Source: Psococerastis gibbosa
Taxonomy: Eukaryota > Arthropoda > Insecta > Psocodea > Psocidae
Reading direction: 5' to 3'
DNA length: 64,000 bases
Assembly (NCBI GenBank): GCA_963971405.1
Contig: OZ020490.1
Coordinates: forward strand, 16,579,464-16,643,463
The notes under the pieces were generated by a model. The model saw only the letters and a program-made list of their open reading frames with translations, had not been told where the DNA came from and did not search any database. Of this stretch, positions 35,349 through 47,400 are shown in pieces; positions within the stretch are counted from its first letter, which is position 1; each line of letters starts with the position of its first letter. Position numbers and translations under genes: made by a program.

Positions 35349-35597
35349 GGCTAAATCTCGAATATTTTTCGCAAACTCAATGACGCTTTTAGTTCCAATG
35401 ACATTTTTAAGAACTGCATCCTTGAGTGGCTCAGTGAATTTCACGGTGGCGGCAATGTGAAAAATGATGGAAATGCTTTGATGAAGATTTATGACTTCTT
35501 GCTCTGAGATACCCAAACCAGGCAGTGTGATGTCTCTGTTGACCAGAGAGACTTTCTTCAGAAGCGCAGGATTGCTGTCTCGGATCAAGTCGAACAA
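35349..35597 (-). pseudogene. Orphan intact copy of FAR exon 2
   Basis: This 83-codon exon has intact splice sites and is nearly identical to FAR-2 exon 2. The conserved NGDITLPG reads NRDITLPG here. No exons 3-8 follow before FAR-2 exon 1, so it is probably the remains of an incomplete duplication (similar DNA 35145-36250 versus 30985-32290). It could in principle be spliced as a cassette. Confidence 0.8.
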
Positions 35598-36122
35598 CTG
35601 AAAATAAACAAGAGTATAAATATAATTTATAGTAAAATATAGAAGCAAGAATCAGAACGGGTGGACATGTGCATGCTTTCCTATTTATTAATTAGTAGCA
35701 GATAACTAAGAGTGATTCCAATAAAATGTGGTGAATAATTGCCTGGGAATACATTTTCAACTGCAAAGATTTTCCTTATCCTAAAGTATGTCTGGCCGGA
35801 GGGTTGGATATAAAAATGGCATTGTCCACGCAGATAACGTATGTTCAATGTAATTGCAAAATCCTGGCACAGTAAACTATGCACACTGTAGGGTACATAT
35901 GCATGGGTTTTTCTGGAATTATATTAAAAAAAATGGTAATGAAACAACCAAAACCTGGTTGACAAAGGTATACATAATGGGGGGTTTCATTACTCTATTT
36001 ATTTAACGTATTTTCATTGCAATCTTTATCACTAACAGCCTGTTATTTATTAGTAATTTTTATTTAATTAGGGTTAGCATGAAAACAGTCTTATTGTTAG
36101 CCTTTTGTTGTCACTGGCCTTT

Positions 36123-36158
36123 TGATGTCACTGGTCGGCTGGTCCACCATAGCGACCT
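36123..36158 (-). pseudogene. Broken copy of FAR exon 1
   Basis: The acceptor TTACAG, the leader AGGTCGCT and the first nine codons (MVDQPTSDI) are present. The sequence then diverges and a stop follows within about 10 codons, so the TGxxGxxG cofactor site is lost. This is part of a segment duplicated from the FAR-2 exon 1-2 region. Confidence 0.8.
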
Positions 36159-36334
36159 CTGTAATTTATAAGTCCAGAAGAACCCACTCATTTTAATAAC
36201 GAATTTTACACCCCCACAATTTTGGAACAAATAATTTGTTTATTAGAAATTATTTCTCATGAAATATCGATCATTGAGCCATAAAATGAGTATAGTGGAA
36301 AGTTTTAACCGAAATTAGAGGATAGAGAGAAATC

Positions 36335-36430
36335 TGGACTGGAGCGGGAATCGAACCCGTTTTAACGCGTCGCGAACTAATTTCTACTAGCCTAACTGTA
36401 CGTAAAAATGATTAAAAATATAAAACTGGC
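36335..36430 (-). mobile_element. Possible tRNA-derived SINE head
   Basis: GGTTCGATTCC (B box) with a weak A box (TAGGCTAGTAG) upstream on the minus strand, in the putative FAR leader intron. Confidence 0.35.
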
Positions 36431-36497
36431 CCTACAGGCTACCAGCTCCTATTAGATGGTTGCAATATCATTGGCTTGTTTTTAGTGAAACACTTAC

Positions 36498-36660
36498 CGT
36501 TCGCTATACTACTGCTGAGATGTTTAAGAATATAATAAACTTAGAAGTAACATGACCTCCAAATTTTCAGCAACGAACTGTCCCGAGCCTCGCGCGCGTC
36601 TTTTTCAAATACTACAATCAGTACCGAGGCTATTGATGCTTAGACGTGTGTATAAACGCA
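36498..36660 (-). promoter_or_regulatory. Candidate 5' non-coding leader exon / promoter for the FAR relic and perhaps FAR-2
   Basis: This is the second copy of the conserved leader block ending GCGAACGG before GTAAGT. It lies 340 bp upstream of the broken exon 1 copy (36123-36158) and 4.3 kb upstream of the FAR-2 ATG exon. FAR-2 has no closer copy that I can see, because similarity between the two loci stops near 32300. Confidence 0.55.
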
Positions 36661-36662
36661 TA

Positions 36663-36874
36663 GGTGGCAATTCCACCGGCGATTTTACCTCATTTGTGAT
36701 TTGAGAGTTTTTGTTTGTTTTGTTTTAAGGAGACTATTATGTAGATACTTAATTTATAATAGATAAGTTAAGTATCTACAATATAATAGTCTCCTTAAAA
36801 ATAAAAAAAAATAAAAAAAATCTTAAATCACAAATGAAGTAAATTCGTCGGTGGAATTGCCGCCATACCTACTT
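36663..36874. mobile_element. Fold-back MITE, family M3 copy 1
   Basis: Arms start GGTGGCAATTCCACCGGCG. ATA lies on both sides (36660-36662, 36875-36877). It sits directly upstream of the candidate FAR leader exon. Confidence 0.8.
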
Positions 36875-38877
36875 GACTTAATTTTCAAGAAATAACGCCA
36901 CAGGAACTGTGTCAAGTAGTGAGAAATAGTGAGGATTAGCACAATGTTGAGATTTAAATTGCAACTCTGCCGATAGAGGTCACAGGGTAAGAGTTCCGGG
37001 ACATTCGTTATTCAAGAATGTCGCAATAATGACGAAGGAAACAACTGGGTAAAGATTGCATTATGGTTAAATTTCGATTCACTCGACCATCCCTATCCCA
37101 AAGCACTGAATTGATCGATGAGACGATTGCATGGTCTCGAACGGGAAGACTAAGATAAAACAACATAGTGATAAATGGCAAGGTATGCAAGGTAGGCCTA
37201 GGCTATTGGCAGTGGCGTAGCTAAGGCTGGGTCTGGACCCCCCCCCCCCAAATTTAGGAAAAAGCAAATTTTTTAGATATGTATTTTAAAAAATTTCCCC
37301 GGGGAGACTCTGGTCCCCCTGTTTCCAGTTTTGTTAATAAAATAAAAATATAATATTTTCCGGCAAACTATTTCAGGCCTATTTTTTAAAACATCATTCC
37401 CCGGGGGCTTGCTAGCTGTAATATTCTTCACATGTAAAATATAAATATAACTGTTTTCAAAGTGCGTAAATTCCACTATTTTGGGCCTATTCTTTTTCAA
37501 AATAATTCCCCGGGGAGCCCTACCTTGCAGTAGGCATACTATTCCTCGGCTGTAAAATCTTAACGTTATTAGAATACGTTACAAGACGTATATTCGTCAA
37601 AAAGAGTAAAACTTCTCAATTTCAGACCTATTTTTTTCAAAACCCTTCCCCGGGGGAGAACACCGCTCCCCCCCCCCCTCTTCAGCCTCCCGAACTCTCA
37701 GGAGCCTTGGCAAGGGAAATTAAGAGATTAATATAATAGTAATAAAATAAGAGGTAATTAAAAGATGCGTACGTCCTTGAGTACGGCTCTCCTCTCTTTC
37801 TACTATAGTATTTTACGAAAATTGGGGGGAGGGCTAAATGAAATTCCACCCCCTTCGAAAACCTATCGTAAGTGGGCAAATTTTATGTATTGATGTTGTG
37901 TGTAAACTGGACCCCCCCCCCCCAAAAAAAAAAATCTGGCTACGCCGCTGGCTATTGGGGCATGAATTATCAATAATTTCTTCAAAAAATATTTTTTATT
38001 CAAAACCAAAACTCTGATTGGGAAAGCTACATGTTGGTTTTTGGTATTCTTAAACCTAAAATACGTGATGTTGGAAAGCATCGATAGGAAGGTTCTGCAG
38101 AAAATGTATTGTTTAGTCATTTTTCATTGAAAATTGAGTCTTTTGTTATTTTTTTGCCCCAGAACCAAACTATTAAGGGGCAAGTGACCCATTGGGTTTT
38201 GTTTACATTAATAATGACCACAATAAATAATATGAATTTAAAGAAATTCACTGGAGCCGTTTATGTGAAAAAATGTTATCCTTTTTTTTATATAAGACGT
38301 CTTTTTCATAGCTACATGTACATGTCGAACGTCGAAAGGCCCCTCACAGCCACGATCAATTGACTGGCCTGACCTTGCCTCACGACCACTTGAGATCACT
38401 AGATTCTCAAGGACGTACAGCTAATGAAAACCGAGAACAAGAAGTTTGAAGCCGCTGAAAAAAAACTTCGCCAAGTCTGAACGTCAGTGACCATCGATAA
38501 ATATGAAATAGATCTACCCGCAGGAACAACAAATCGAAATATTTCCATTATTGAAAATATCAAGCCTATGAGCGGTTTGACGGTTCGTGGTGTGAGCAAT
38601 AAACACTAAGTACAATAAATACAACTAAGTACAGTAAAATAGGGGCAAACCTCAGAATTAATTGGTACTTACTCGCTGGATTTTTTAACAGAAATGTTCC
38701 TCATATCATTTTCTAATTAAAAGTTGGGATGTCTAATGAAACCAGACTAGCGGAACTTGATTTAATTCAAGGTGAAAGTTATAGACTTTTGGCAATGCTA
38801 ATTTGCTCCCACAGTATTCTTTGCGTACCGTAAATTATCAATTAGGTTTAAAATTTTGATATAATATATACTGTATC
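36875..38877. other. Intergenic repeat debris between FAR relics
   Basis: C runs at 37239, 37668 and 37912, several CCCCGGGG-rich blocks spaced about 120 bp apart (37297-37650) that look like a decayed tandem repeat, and an R fragment. No gene. Confidence 0.45.
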
Positions 38878-38974
38878 TGCAGCTTCTTCGTCTTCTCATT
38901 GGTGAACTCCCATTCGTTGACCTAGAAGAATTGTTGAGCCTCCGTATTCTTTAAAATTTTCTTGCTGATATTCT
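38878..38974 (-). pseudogene. FAR exon 7 fragment, decayed
   Basis: The minus strand reads [16 protein letters not shown], an in-frame TAG, then [14 protein letters not shown], closest to FAR-2 exon 7, and stops abruptly. Similarity continues into intron 6 sequence up to about 39050. It is the trace of a further lost FAR copy between FAR-3 and FAR-2. Confidence 0.8.
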
Positions 38975-39804
38975 GAAATACAAAAAAAATAAACTAGGCG
39001 TACGGAACTGTAATTACCATATTTCTTTATTTAAATATTAATTATAGCAAGACAGGGAAAAGTCGATCACTATTACCGTTCCATAGTATGTCCTTGAAAT
39101 TATTTTTATTTGCTAATATTACTTCTCAGAAAAGTTGCGCTTGGTTTAAACAATCACGCAGTTGTGGTACAGTCAGTTGCAAAGAGATTTTTTTAGATTC
39201 CTGAAGAAAACACAGTGTTTTATAAATTTTAGGGAAACCATGGTTCGCGTGTAAATAAATAAATAAATAAGGAATTTTTTGTGCTATTACTAAGCTAACC
39301 TAACGGAGTTAGGTCTATAAACCCCTAAAATTGATCCAAATCGGTTTCAAGTTTATTAACATTCAAAATAAGATGAGTGATCGACTTTGCCTCACTCACC
39401 GGGTAAAGTCGATCACAACAAAATAATATTAAAACCGATTATTTTTCCACAAAAAGTAATGTGAACCATCGCCATAGCATTAACGATAGAGTAATCTTTT
39501 GTTACGCACAGGTCCCTTGTCAAAAAACTGAAGTGGTACTTCGAAAACTTACTGAAACCCCATAATGATGATCGACTTTGCCCCGGTTTACCGGTACCTA
39601 ATTAGGCTACTTTTTGTTCTATTACTAAGGCTACCTAGCGGATTTAGCCCTAAACTAGTGTTAAGCTGCGCAGCTCGCGGGGACTCGCAGTAAAAAATGA
39701 AAATCCTTTCATCTTGATATATCAAGATGAGGGTGGAAGCCTTTTAACGAGTGTTCTGAAATTGTAATGGAATAAATCACATGCAGCACATACCCTACTA
39801 ACCT
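38975..39804. other. Intergenic, no gene seen
   Basis: AT-rich with two SINE tail scraps. Two GTCGATCACT/ATCGACTTTGCC-type blocks recur at 39063, 39378, 39408 and 39569. Confidence 0.4.
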
Positions 39805-40202
39805 ATTCCGCCGATTCCACCGACCGGCTAAGGCTATTTACAAAAACGGTGACGTTGTAGCAGACATTCAAGACTTAGGTGGCGTTTCCACCGACCTCGC
39901 ATTGCAGAAGGCAAATGACAATGACGGAAATTAGAATTTTTCTTTTTATAGAAATCTATTAAAATGTTTGTACTTAACTTATCCTATGACGCCATTTTTT
40001 AATTTTAGTTTGTTTGTTTGTGATTTTACTGTATGATCATTGATCAATTTTAACTATGGCATAGAGTAAAACAAACATTTCCGTCAATGTCATTTGCATT
40101 CTGCAATGCGAGTTCGGTGGAATCCCCACCTAAGTCTTGAATGTCTGCTACTACGTCACCGTTTTTGTATTTAGCCCTAGCCGGTCGGTGGAATCCCCAC
40201 CT
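39805..40202. mobile_element. Fold-back MITE, family M1 copy 3
   Basis: Inverted arms are recognisable (GATTCCACCGACCGGCTA...), but the outermost bases have decayed and the duplication is unclear. Confidence 0.75.
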
Positions 40203-40955
40203 ACGATGCGCATGCAAAAGCCAGCAACCAGTGTTTTAAATATGCGGGCCAGGGACAAAAACAATTACGCATTTATGCACCAATTTATTTGGCTATCTGC
40301 CTGCATAAATTATTATAGTCTACGCATAGTAATTAGCGATTTTATTTTGTTTATTTAATAACCATTGGGATTGGTGCATGTCAATGCCACAGCGTCTTTT
40401 TGGGACTTGGCAGAAGTGCATATGAAGTTGAATAAGTTGATTGACTCTCAGGAGCAAAACTTTGTGTTCATTCATCAAGCTCGCCCAAGATATATCAGGA
40501 ACTTCAATTTATATATATGCAGTACAATTGCCATAATGAACCGAATGTAGGCCTATATAGGCTTTTATAGGGGATGGGACAGGAGTTCGTATTCGAATTC
40601 TTTCAATTTTGAGACTACCGAAGCTGACAAGTGGCGGGCAGTGCAGTGTTATTATGGTGGAACAAAAGCTTTATCAACAAAAGATTCAACCTTCTTAAAA
40701 AAAAAAAAAATATGTTTGACCACGCCATGAAACATAGCATATACCCACATAGGGCATATATCACGTTCATCGATATAATATTGGGAAAGGGCTTACTGAC
40801 GTAAACCAAAAAAGACGGAATGAGTGAACCTTTACATGCATGATTTCCTATTTGTCAATTAGTACCAGTACCTCAGTTCTTTCATAAAAAACCAGTGGGG
40901 ACTAAAATTTTGCGTAATCTGGGATTTTTGAAAAAACTACAAAACCTAAAAGTAA

Positions 40956-41838
40956 GAACCGGTCCGAGTTTACTCGAACATGCTTTCCAATTTATCAAGT
41001 AGTAGCTAGAGAAAATGAGTAATTTCACGGTAAATAATTTTCCTATAGTTAAATTTTGGGTCCCGGGGGGGGGGGGGGGTTGTCCACCTGACGTCACTGG
41101 AGGTGAGGTAAATTCTAGATAGGTCAAACCAAAAAATTACCACACATCAAAAATGGCAGGGCACGCAATGCATTTGACCGTGAATTTTCAATTATTTTTT
41201 CAAAAACATTTTTTTTGCACAAAACGAAATAGTTGTTTGGGAAAGCAATCTGTCCGGTTTCGTTATTCAATTTAACACCTAAAATATGCCTGAAGGTAAA
41301 AATCATCGATATAAAGGTTTCGCAGAAAAATTATTTTTTAGTCATTTTTCATTAAAATTAAGTTATTTTTATTTTTTTACCCCCAAAAGCAAGCTATCAA
41401 GGGGCAAGCGACCCCCGCATTTTATCAACATTAATAACGACTAGAATATATGTGAATTTAAAAGAAATCGTTGGAGCCGTTTTTGAGAAATAATTTCTTT
41501 AGACTTTTTTTGGAGTTTTTTGAAAATAAACCCTCCCAAATTGAGTTGGACCAAAATAAAAAAAATTATTCCGAGGTATGATTTTTGGGAACCTACATGC
41601 CAAATTTCACTCAAATCCACCGAGTAGTTTGCCCGGAAATCGATGAACAGACAGACATACAGACAGACATACAGAAAGACATACATACAGACAGACAGAG
41701 CGACTGACAGACATTTCGTAAAAACCACTTTTTTGGGTTCCTGGGACCTCAAAACGTGTAAATCCGTTGAAATCTCGGAATCGAAAATTTCGACCAACAC
41801 AAAGCTTTCCTTATACTACGTATAAATTGGAAAGCAAA
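40956..41838 (+). repeat. R element copy 3
   Basis: Full-length copy with an extended imperfect (GACA/TACA)n tract at about 41648-41712. Confidence 0.8.
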
Positions 41839-42487
41839 AATACCTGATTATATGATGGACGAAGTAGTCTTCTACAACTTAAATTTGCCAAATTTGTAAT
41901 AACTTGCTGAGTTAATGAAATAAAAAAGGATTTATGACCAATACTGTATACGGTACTGTATACCAGTTTGCCAATGGCCATGGCCAATGGCCAATGTATG
42001 TAGGTAACGCAGTAGTTATGGTCATAGTAAATAATTGTCCCGTGGTAAAATATCAGTAAATCGACTACCTATTGATTTTCCCTAGCTTAAAGCACTGGAT
42101 TGACCGATAGGACAGTTGTTTATCCCAGAATGGGCAGACCAATAATAATAAATTATAATAATTATTATAATAATATATTAATTATAATCATAATAATTAA
42201 TAAATCAAATAATAACAAAACAATGTATTGGTGGGGCTCGTACAATATTATTATAATATCTTTTTTTTTAATTCAAAATCAAAACCTTGCTTGGGAAAGC
42301 AGCATATTAGTTTTGTTATTCCATTTAGCACCTTAAACATAACTGAAGCTAGAATGCATCAAATTTCACAGGCAATCAATCGTAGAGCAATATATTAGGT
42401 GTCATAAAGTATTTTGATATACATTACCTGTATGTGGTCCGGTGGTCGTCATTAACACCGATCGGCCACAGTTAGTGAACTCCATTA

Positions 42488-42874
42488 GGCGCCCATTCCA
42501 CCGACCGGCTAGGGCTATTTACAAAAACAGTGACGTCGTAGCAGACATTCAAGACATAGGCGGGGTTTCCACCGACCTCGCATTGCAGAATTGACGGAAA
42601 TGTTTATTTTCCTCTATGCCATAGTTAAAATTGATCAATGATCATACAGTATAAAATCACAAACAAACAAACTAAAATTAAAAAAATGGCGTCATGGGAT
42701 ATGTTAAGTACAAACATTTTAATAGATTTCTATAAAAAGAAAAATTCTAATTTCCGTCATTGTCATTTGCCTTCTGCAATGCGAGGTCGGTGGAAACGCC
42801 ACCTAAGTCTTGAATGTCTGCTACAACGTCACCGTTTTTGTAAATAGCCCTAGCCGGTCGGTGGAATGGGCGCC
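42488..42874. mobile_element. Fold-back MITE, family M1 copy 4
   Basis: Well-preserved copy with terminus GGCGCCCATTCCACCG, flanks TTA left and TTT right. The core frame [19 protein letters not shown] is open. Confidence 0.85.
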
Positions 42875-44097
42875 TTTGTAAAAAATTACGGACACTTATG
42901 ACGTCCTATATCATCCACAAAGTATTTTCGTATACTTTCATTCTTTGCCAGTCCCTTCAAAAGGTAGTTTTTAAATTAATAAAAAATAAATTTGTTCTGT
43001 TCTTTCTATATTATTACTTGTTGTATTTACCAAAATTCTGGTTTGCTTTCTTAAGCTCGGTATACACTACTATGGTAGCCTCGGGCCTTACCTACCTCCC
43101 CCTCCCCCTCTCCGTAGTAAATCTATAGCTACGGCCTTGGTTAAGGCTATTATATACGCTCATGCCGCCAGATGCAAGCATACAGCAGTCAAGATTTGTA
43201 TATTCAAAAAACCACCTGAAGTTTTGCCAAACCGTAGCAATTAAAGTTGACCCAAGTCGTTGGGCATTAGGCTAGCTTATCCCATGCCTACCCTACCCCC
43301 CCCCCCCCCCCGTCGTAAATCTACAGCTGCGGCCTTGAGGACAGGAAAGGACAGGAAGACGTTTTGAAAAAATAGGTGCAAATTGGTATTTTACATAACT
43401 TATTGTATATTCCCCCTCCTCTCTAGAGCTGCCACTGTTGACGGTAGCTACGTTTTACCGTCAAGATGGTGGAAGTTAAGCCATACAAATACTAAAGTAC
43501 CCGGGTTTCACCACTCTATTGCAATAATTATGATTTAGGCTATTAGTGCAGAAGTGATATACAGCAGAAATACAATAAAATTTATAACCATCAAGCATAC
43601 ATAACATGGTCATTCCATATTCGAAATAGGTGTATGTGTATTTAATTAAAATTTAAGTAATTTTGTAGCCATCAAGAACCTGAGGCTCATTATATTTCAT
43701 CTTGCTATAGCTAATAAAGTTATAAAGTCAAGTCAGCAATTATAGAGGCATTATTTTTGTTCAAAAATTCAAATTTATAAACATTAGGGCTCTATATTAG
43801 ACAGGTATTGTCATCTGCCATGTTGTATCCATTATAAGTCTGGTGTATAAGCCAAGCATTGGGCGTTTACCTATTTTAATATATTGAAATTTATCGTTGT
43901 TTATTTATTTTTTATATAAAAAACGTTTTACCAATTAGGGCAGTGTTTCATAAAAAAAATACTAAACTTGTTTTCGTTTTTTTCAATCTTTTATTTTTCT
44001 TAAAAATAATTACAATACTTAGCATATAGGAAATATGGGATAAAAAATGGCGGATGACAATACCCGGGTATATAGTGCCTTAATAAACATGAACCAA
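42875..44097. other. FAR-3 3' flank, no gene seen
   Basis: AT-rich, with two poly-C MITE ends. A possible AATAAA for FAR-3 lies near 43990 (minus). Confidence 0.45.
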
Positions 44098-44232
44098 GTA
44101 GAACTACCCGACCACGTTAGGATAGCACTTGAAACATTAATATAAAAATCGAATAAACTCGGTGTTCCGCTTATGCAAGTTCTCGAATAAACAAAGTGTT
44201 CCAAGTGCCATCCTATCGTGGTTGGGTAGTAC
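44098..44232. repeat. Short inverted-repeat element just downstream of FAR-3
   Basis: Arms of ~38 bp (GAACTACCCGACCACGTTAG and the inverse) surround a ~55-bp centre. A piece similar to one arm end lies at 714-733. Confidence 0.65.
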
Positions 44233-44302
44233 AACTGTTATTTCAAAGCCTAGTTCTCAGGACCTACACCGATATAGGCTACACAAAAGTACCAGTATCT
44301 AA

Positions 44303-44465
44303 TCAACGTACATTCAGACCTACGTTAAAAAATCTTGCAACTTGTAAAGAGCAATCGAGAAGTGGGTAAAATATCTTTTTGAATGTTGATGGCGTCCAAA
44401 TCCAAAAAAATCGAAGTATCACGCCGTACAGTGCCAGGTCTAATATTCGTTTTAATGTGCGAATC
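44303..44465 (-). CDS. FAR-3 coding exon 8
   Basis: The acceptor TTTTTCAG is followed by [20 protein letters not shown] and [10 protein letters not shown], ending NVGLNVR and TGA. A possible AATAAA signal lies near 43990 on the minus strand. Confidence 0.9.
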
Positions 44466-47400
44466 CTGAAAAAGAAATTAAATTTATAAATAATGTAAAA
44501 TGTAGCCAATGTAGGCACACCTTCAGGCGTATGTCAAAATTGTTAGGTAAGTATAGTCCACGCAAAATGAGAAAAGTATGGACATGGAATGTTTTGATCC
44601 TGTGGAACACTGTAAAAATATTCCTTGCACCATTTTGTGTTACCTTGTTGTATTGGATGCAAAGCATAACAAAAATTGTGCAAAGAATATTTTTACAGTG
44701 TTCCACAGGATCAAAACATTCCATGTCCATACTTTTCTCATTTTGCGTGGACTATACCTCCTACACCTCCTCACCTCATATTATAATAATAGGCTAATAG
44801 CAGAGACTACCCACAATTACTCAATTCATAGAACCTATCTAAGCAATCTCGTTCTTCTTCTTCTGCTTCTTCTTCTTCTGCTTCTTCTTTTTCTTCTAAT
44901 GCCTCTTCTATCGAAGATTGGCGATCATTATCATCCTACCAATACAGACTTCCAAAAAGCTGTTCCCTTTTTCAGCTTACTCTCTCATTTTTCTACTAGC
45001 TCAGCAGTCCTAACAAGCCTCATTAAGCTACCAAAACAGCAAGAACAAAGTCCAAATAAATCGTTATAGCTTACAGTATACAATAGTTTATAATAAACAC
45101 TGTTATAATAGGCCCATAAGCAATGGCAAATTGTTGATCAGGGAAACCTCGCTGCTCCATGCTCCGTGCAGTAATTTGCCGAACATACGCACAATTAGGC
45201 TACCCATGACACTCCTATTAGTGCTCACATACCAGCAGCCCTATTATGGTGATTTGGGATTATTTAATACCGGGGTTTATTTTTCAATACCACACTATAT
45301 TAAGTTGACGGTGTTAAAATATACGCGGGAAGTTTAAATTAATTAATTATTGGAACACATGAGAATGGTTGCATTCTTTGATGATTGAAGAAAATACTAA
45401 TAAGTATTAAAATGTACATGTAGAATTTTGTAATATAAAAAGAAGAATTTTAATTAATCTGTCTACGTCTAAGGGAGAAAAAATTGGAAACTCACCACAA
45501 ATATATCAATTTGATTTTCCCCCACATTTTGCACTAAATTGTATTCAACGCTCAACGGTCAAGGCCACAACCCTCCGGTTTGGCCTTAATGTCCGCGACA
45601 AGGGCAGTGCCTATATCCACGCAAAAGCCAAATCCGTCCCTGCCTAGCTTACCTATAAAAATTGGTTTCCTTTGAATCAGCAGGCTCCTTAAAAATGTAC
45701 GCTTTTATCCCCATGTAAAAATTGTCGAGATAATCGTCCCAGTTCAACTCTGCGATGTCAAAATTGAATAATTCCCGATCTTTTGGACTCAACATCCTGT
45801 GCAACTCCTTCGTCTTCTCATCAGTAAACTTCCATTCGTTTTCGACAAAAAATTGGAGAGAGTCCATTGCCCTCCAAATTTTCTTGGTGACATTTACCAT
45901 TCTGAAATTTATTGACAAAGAATAATGCGATAAAAAATATATTGACTATGAGAATTCAGGGAAGAAAGTGCGGTACTCTGGCATCAATCAAATCAAAGTA
46001 GTATGACCAGAGTAAACGTGTCAAGCAAGCTAGCTATGAATTAAAATAAAATAAATTAATTTTTAAAATATAAAAAAAAAATAATAATTAAGGTCCTTCT
46101 TTCAGTCATGTCATTGCATCATGTCAATAATCTAGCTTCAGGTTAAATGGAAAACTTTACTGAAAATACTTACTGTGGTTTTTTTCCGAAGAGATGACCA
46201 ACTCCGTCTATTATGTAGGCAGGTACTAAATGGTAGAAAAAAACACGAAACTGGTGATAGTGCCCAAATTTGGTTAGTGTGCCTCCGGGATACCAATGCA
46301 CTTCCTTGTAAGGTTTCGTGTACATATTTCGATACAGCATATCTTGAAACTGCTTCCAACACAACGTATTTTCCGAAGTGCTTGTGCAGTTGTAGACCAA
46401 TACGTCACCTGTCCTAAAATAAAACTCTGTTCATTTAATGCAAACATAGGCTACAATTCGTCAATGTTTTTTTTTCTTTCGGAGAGGGAAATTCCTAATA
46501 AGTTTACAAATTAAATATCTCATAAAATATGGGTCGTACAGCTGTGAAAAAAGCACATCCCTCTACATTTTTCAAGCCCCCTTCATGGAAAACCGAATTC
46601 ATGTTTTAACTTAATTTATTCAATGGATGATCTACAATTGGCCAGCTAATGGTTTTTAAACAAGACGTATTTTCCTGGAACCCTGCATCCTTCCCACATT
46701 CTACCCCTAAGCCACCCCTAGCTCGAAAACTGTGCATTTTCAGTATCGCAGTATATATATGGAATATTTCGTGCTCCAATTTGAACAGAGAATACACCCA
46801 AGAGGCTTCGAAGTTCGTTGCCGTTCGCCTGAAACACCCTGTATGCTGCAAGTAAGCACATTCAATTTAAAGGAATTTCTTGTCTTTATTCATGAGTGCT
46901 TTTACTGATTTACCTTTTTATGTGGTATGTATGTATTACCTTTTTTAATTTTCAATCTTAATGTTTTTAGCAGAATATTTTTTATTTGAGAAAAAACAAC
47001 AACCATGTAACATATAAATTTACAGATCGCGTACGCGCTTCTAAAGCCCAGCGATAACAATTCTATTGTAATGTTCATATATATACTGCATAGTGTCTTG
47101 GAAATACATGCATTCATTAAATCATACATTCATTCATTCACCTGCTTGTCGCCGTTCTCCACGCTACTGCAATCATCAAATTGACCAGAATATCCACAGG
47201 TATGAAGCCGCAAATGGTCCGCTCGTCCCCCCGCAGTGTCCGGACCAAACCTTTGCCCGCACCTGCTGTGATACCGCCCGGTCCGTTAAGGTTATCCACC
47301 CATCCTGGGAAAGGCTCTTTCCAACTACTGGTCACTGTAATGACATTAAACAAACATAAGACCCAAGTGTTACAAGGCTGTAGGATGTGGGAGGGGGGGG

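Noticed and set aside
44578-45069. 163-codon plus-strand frame
   Set aside because: It runs across the hairpin and a (CTT)n run; the leucine/serine-rich stretch is low-complexity translation.
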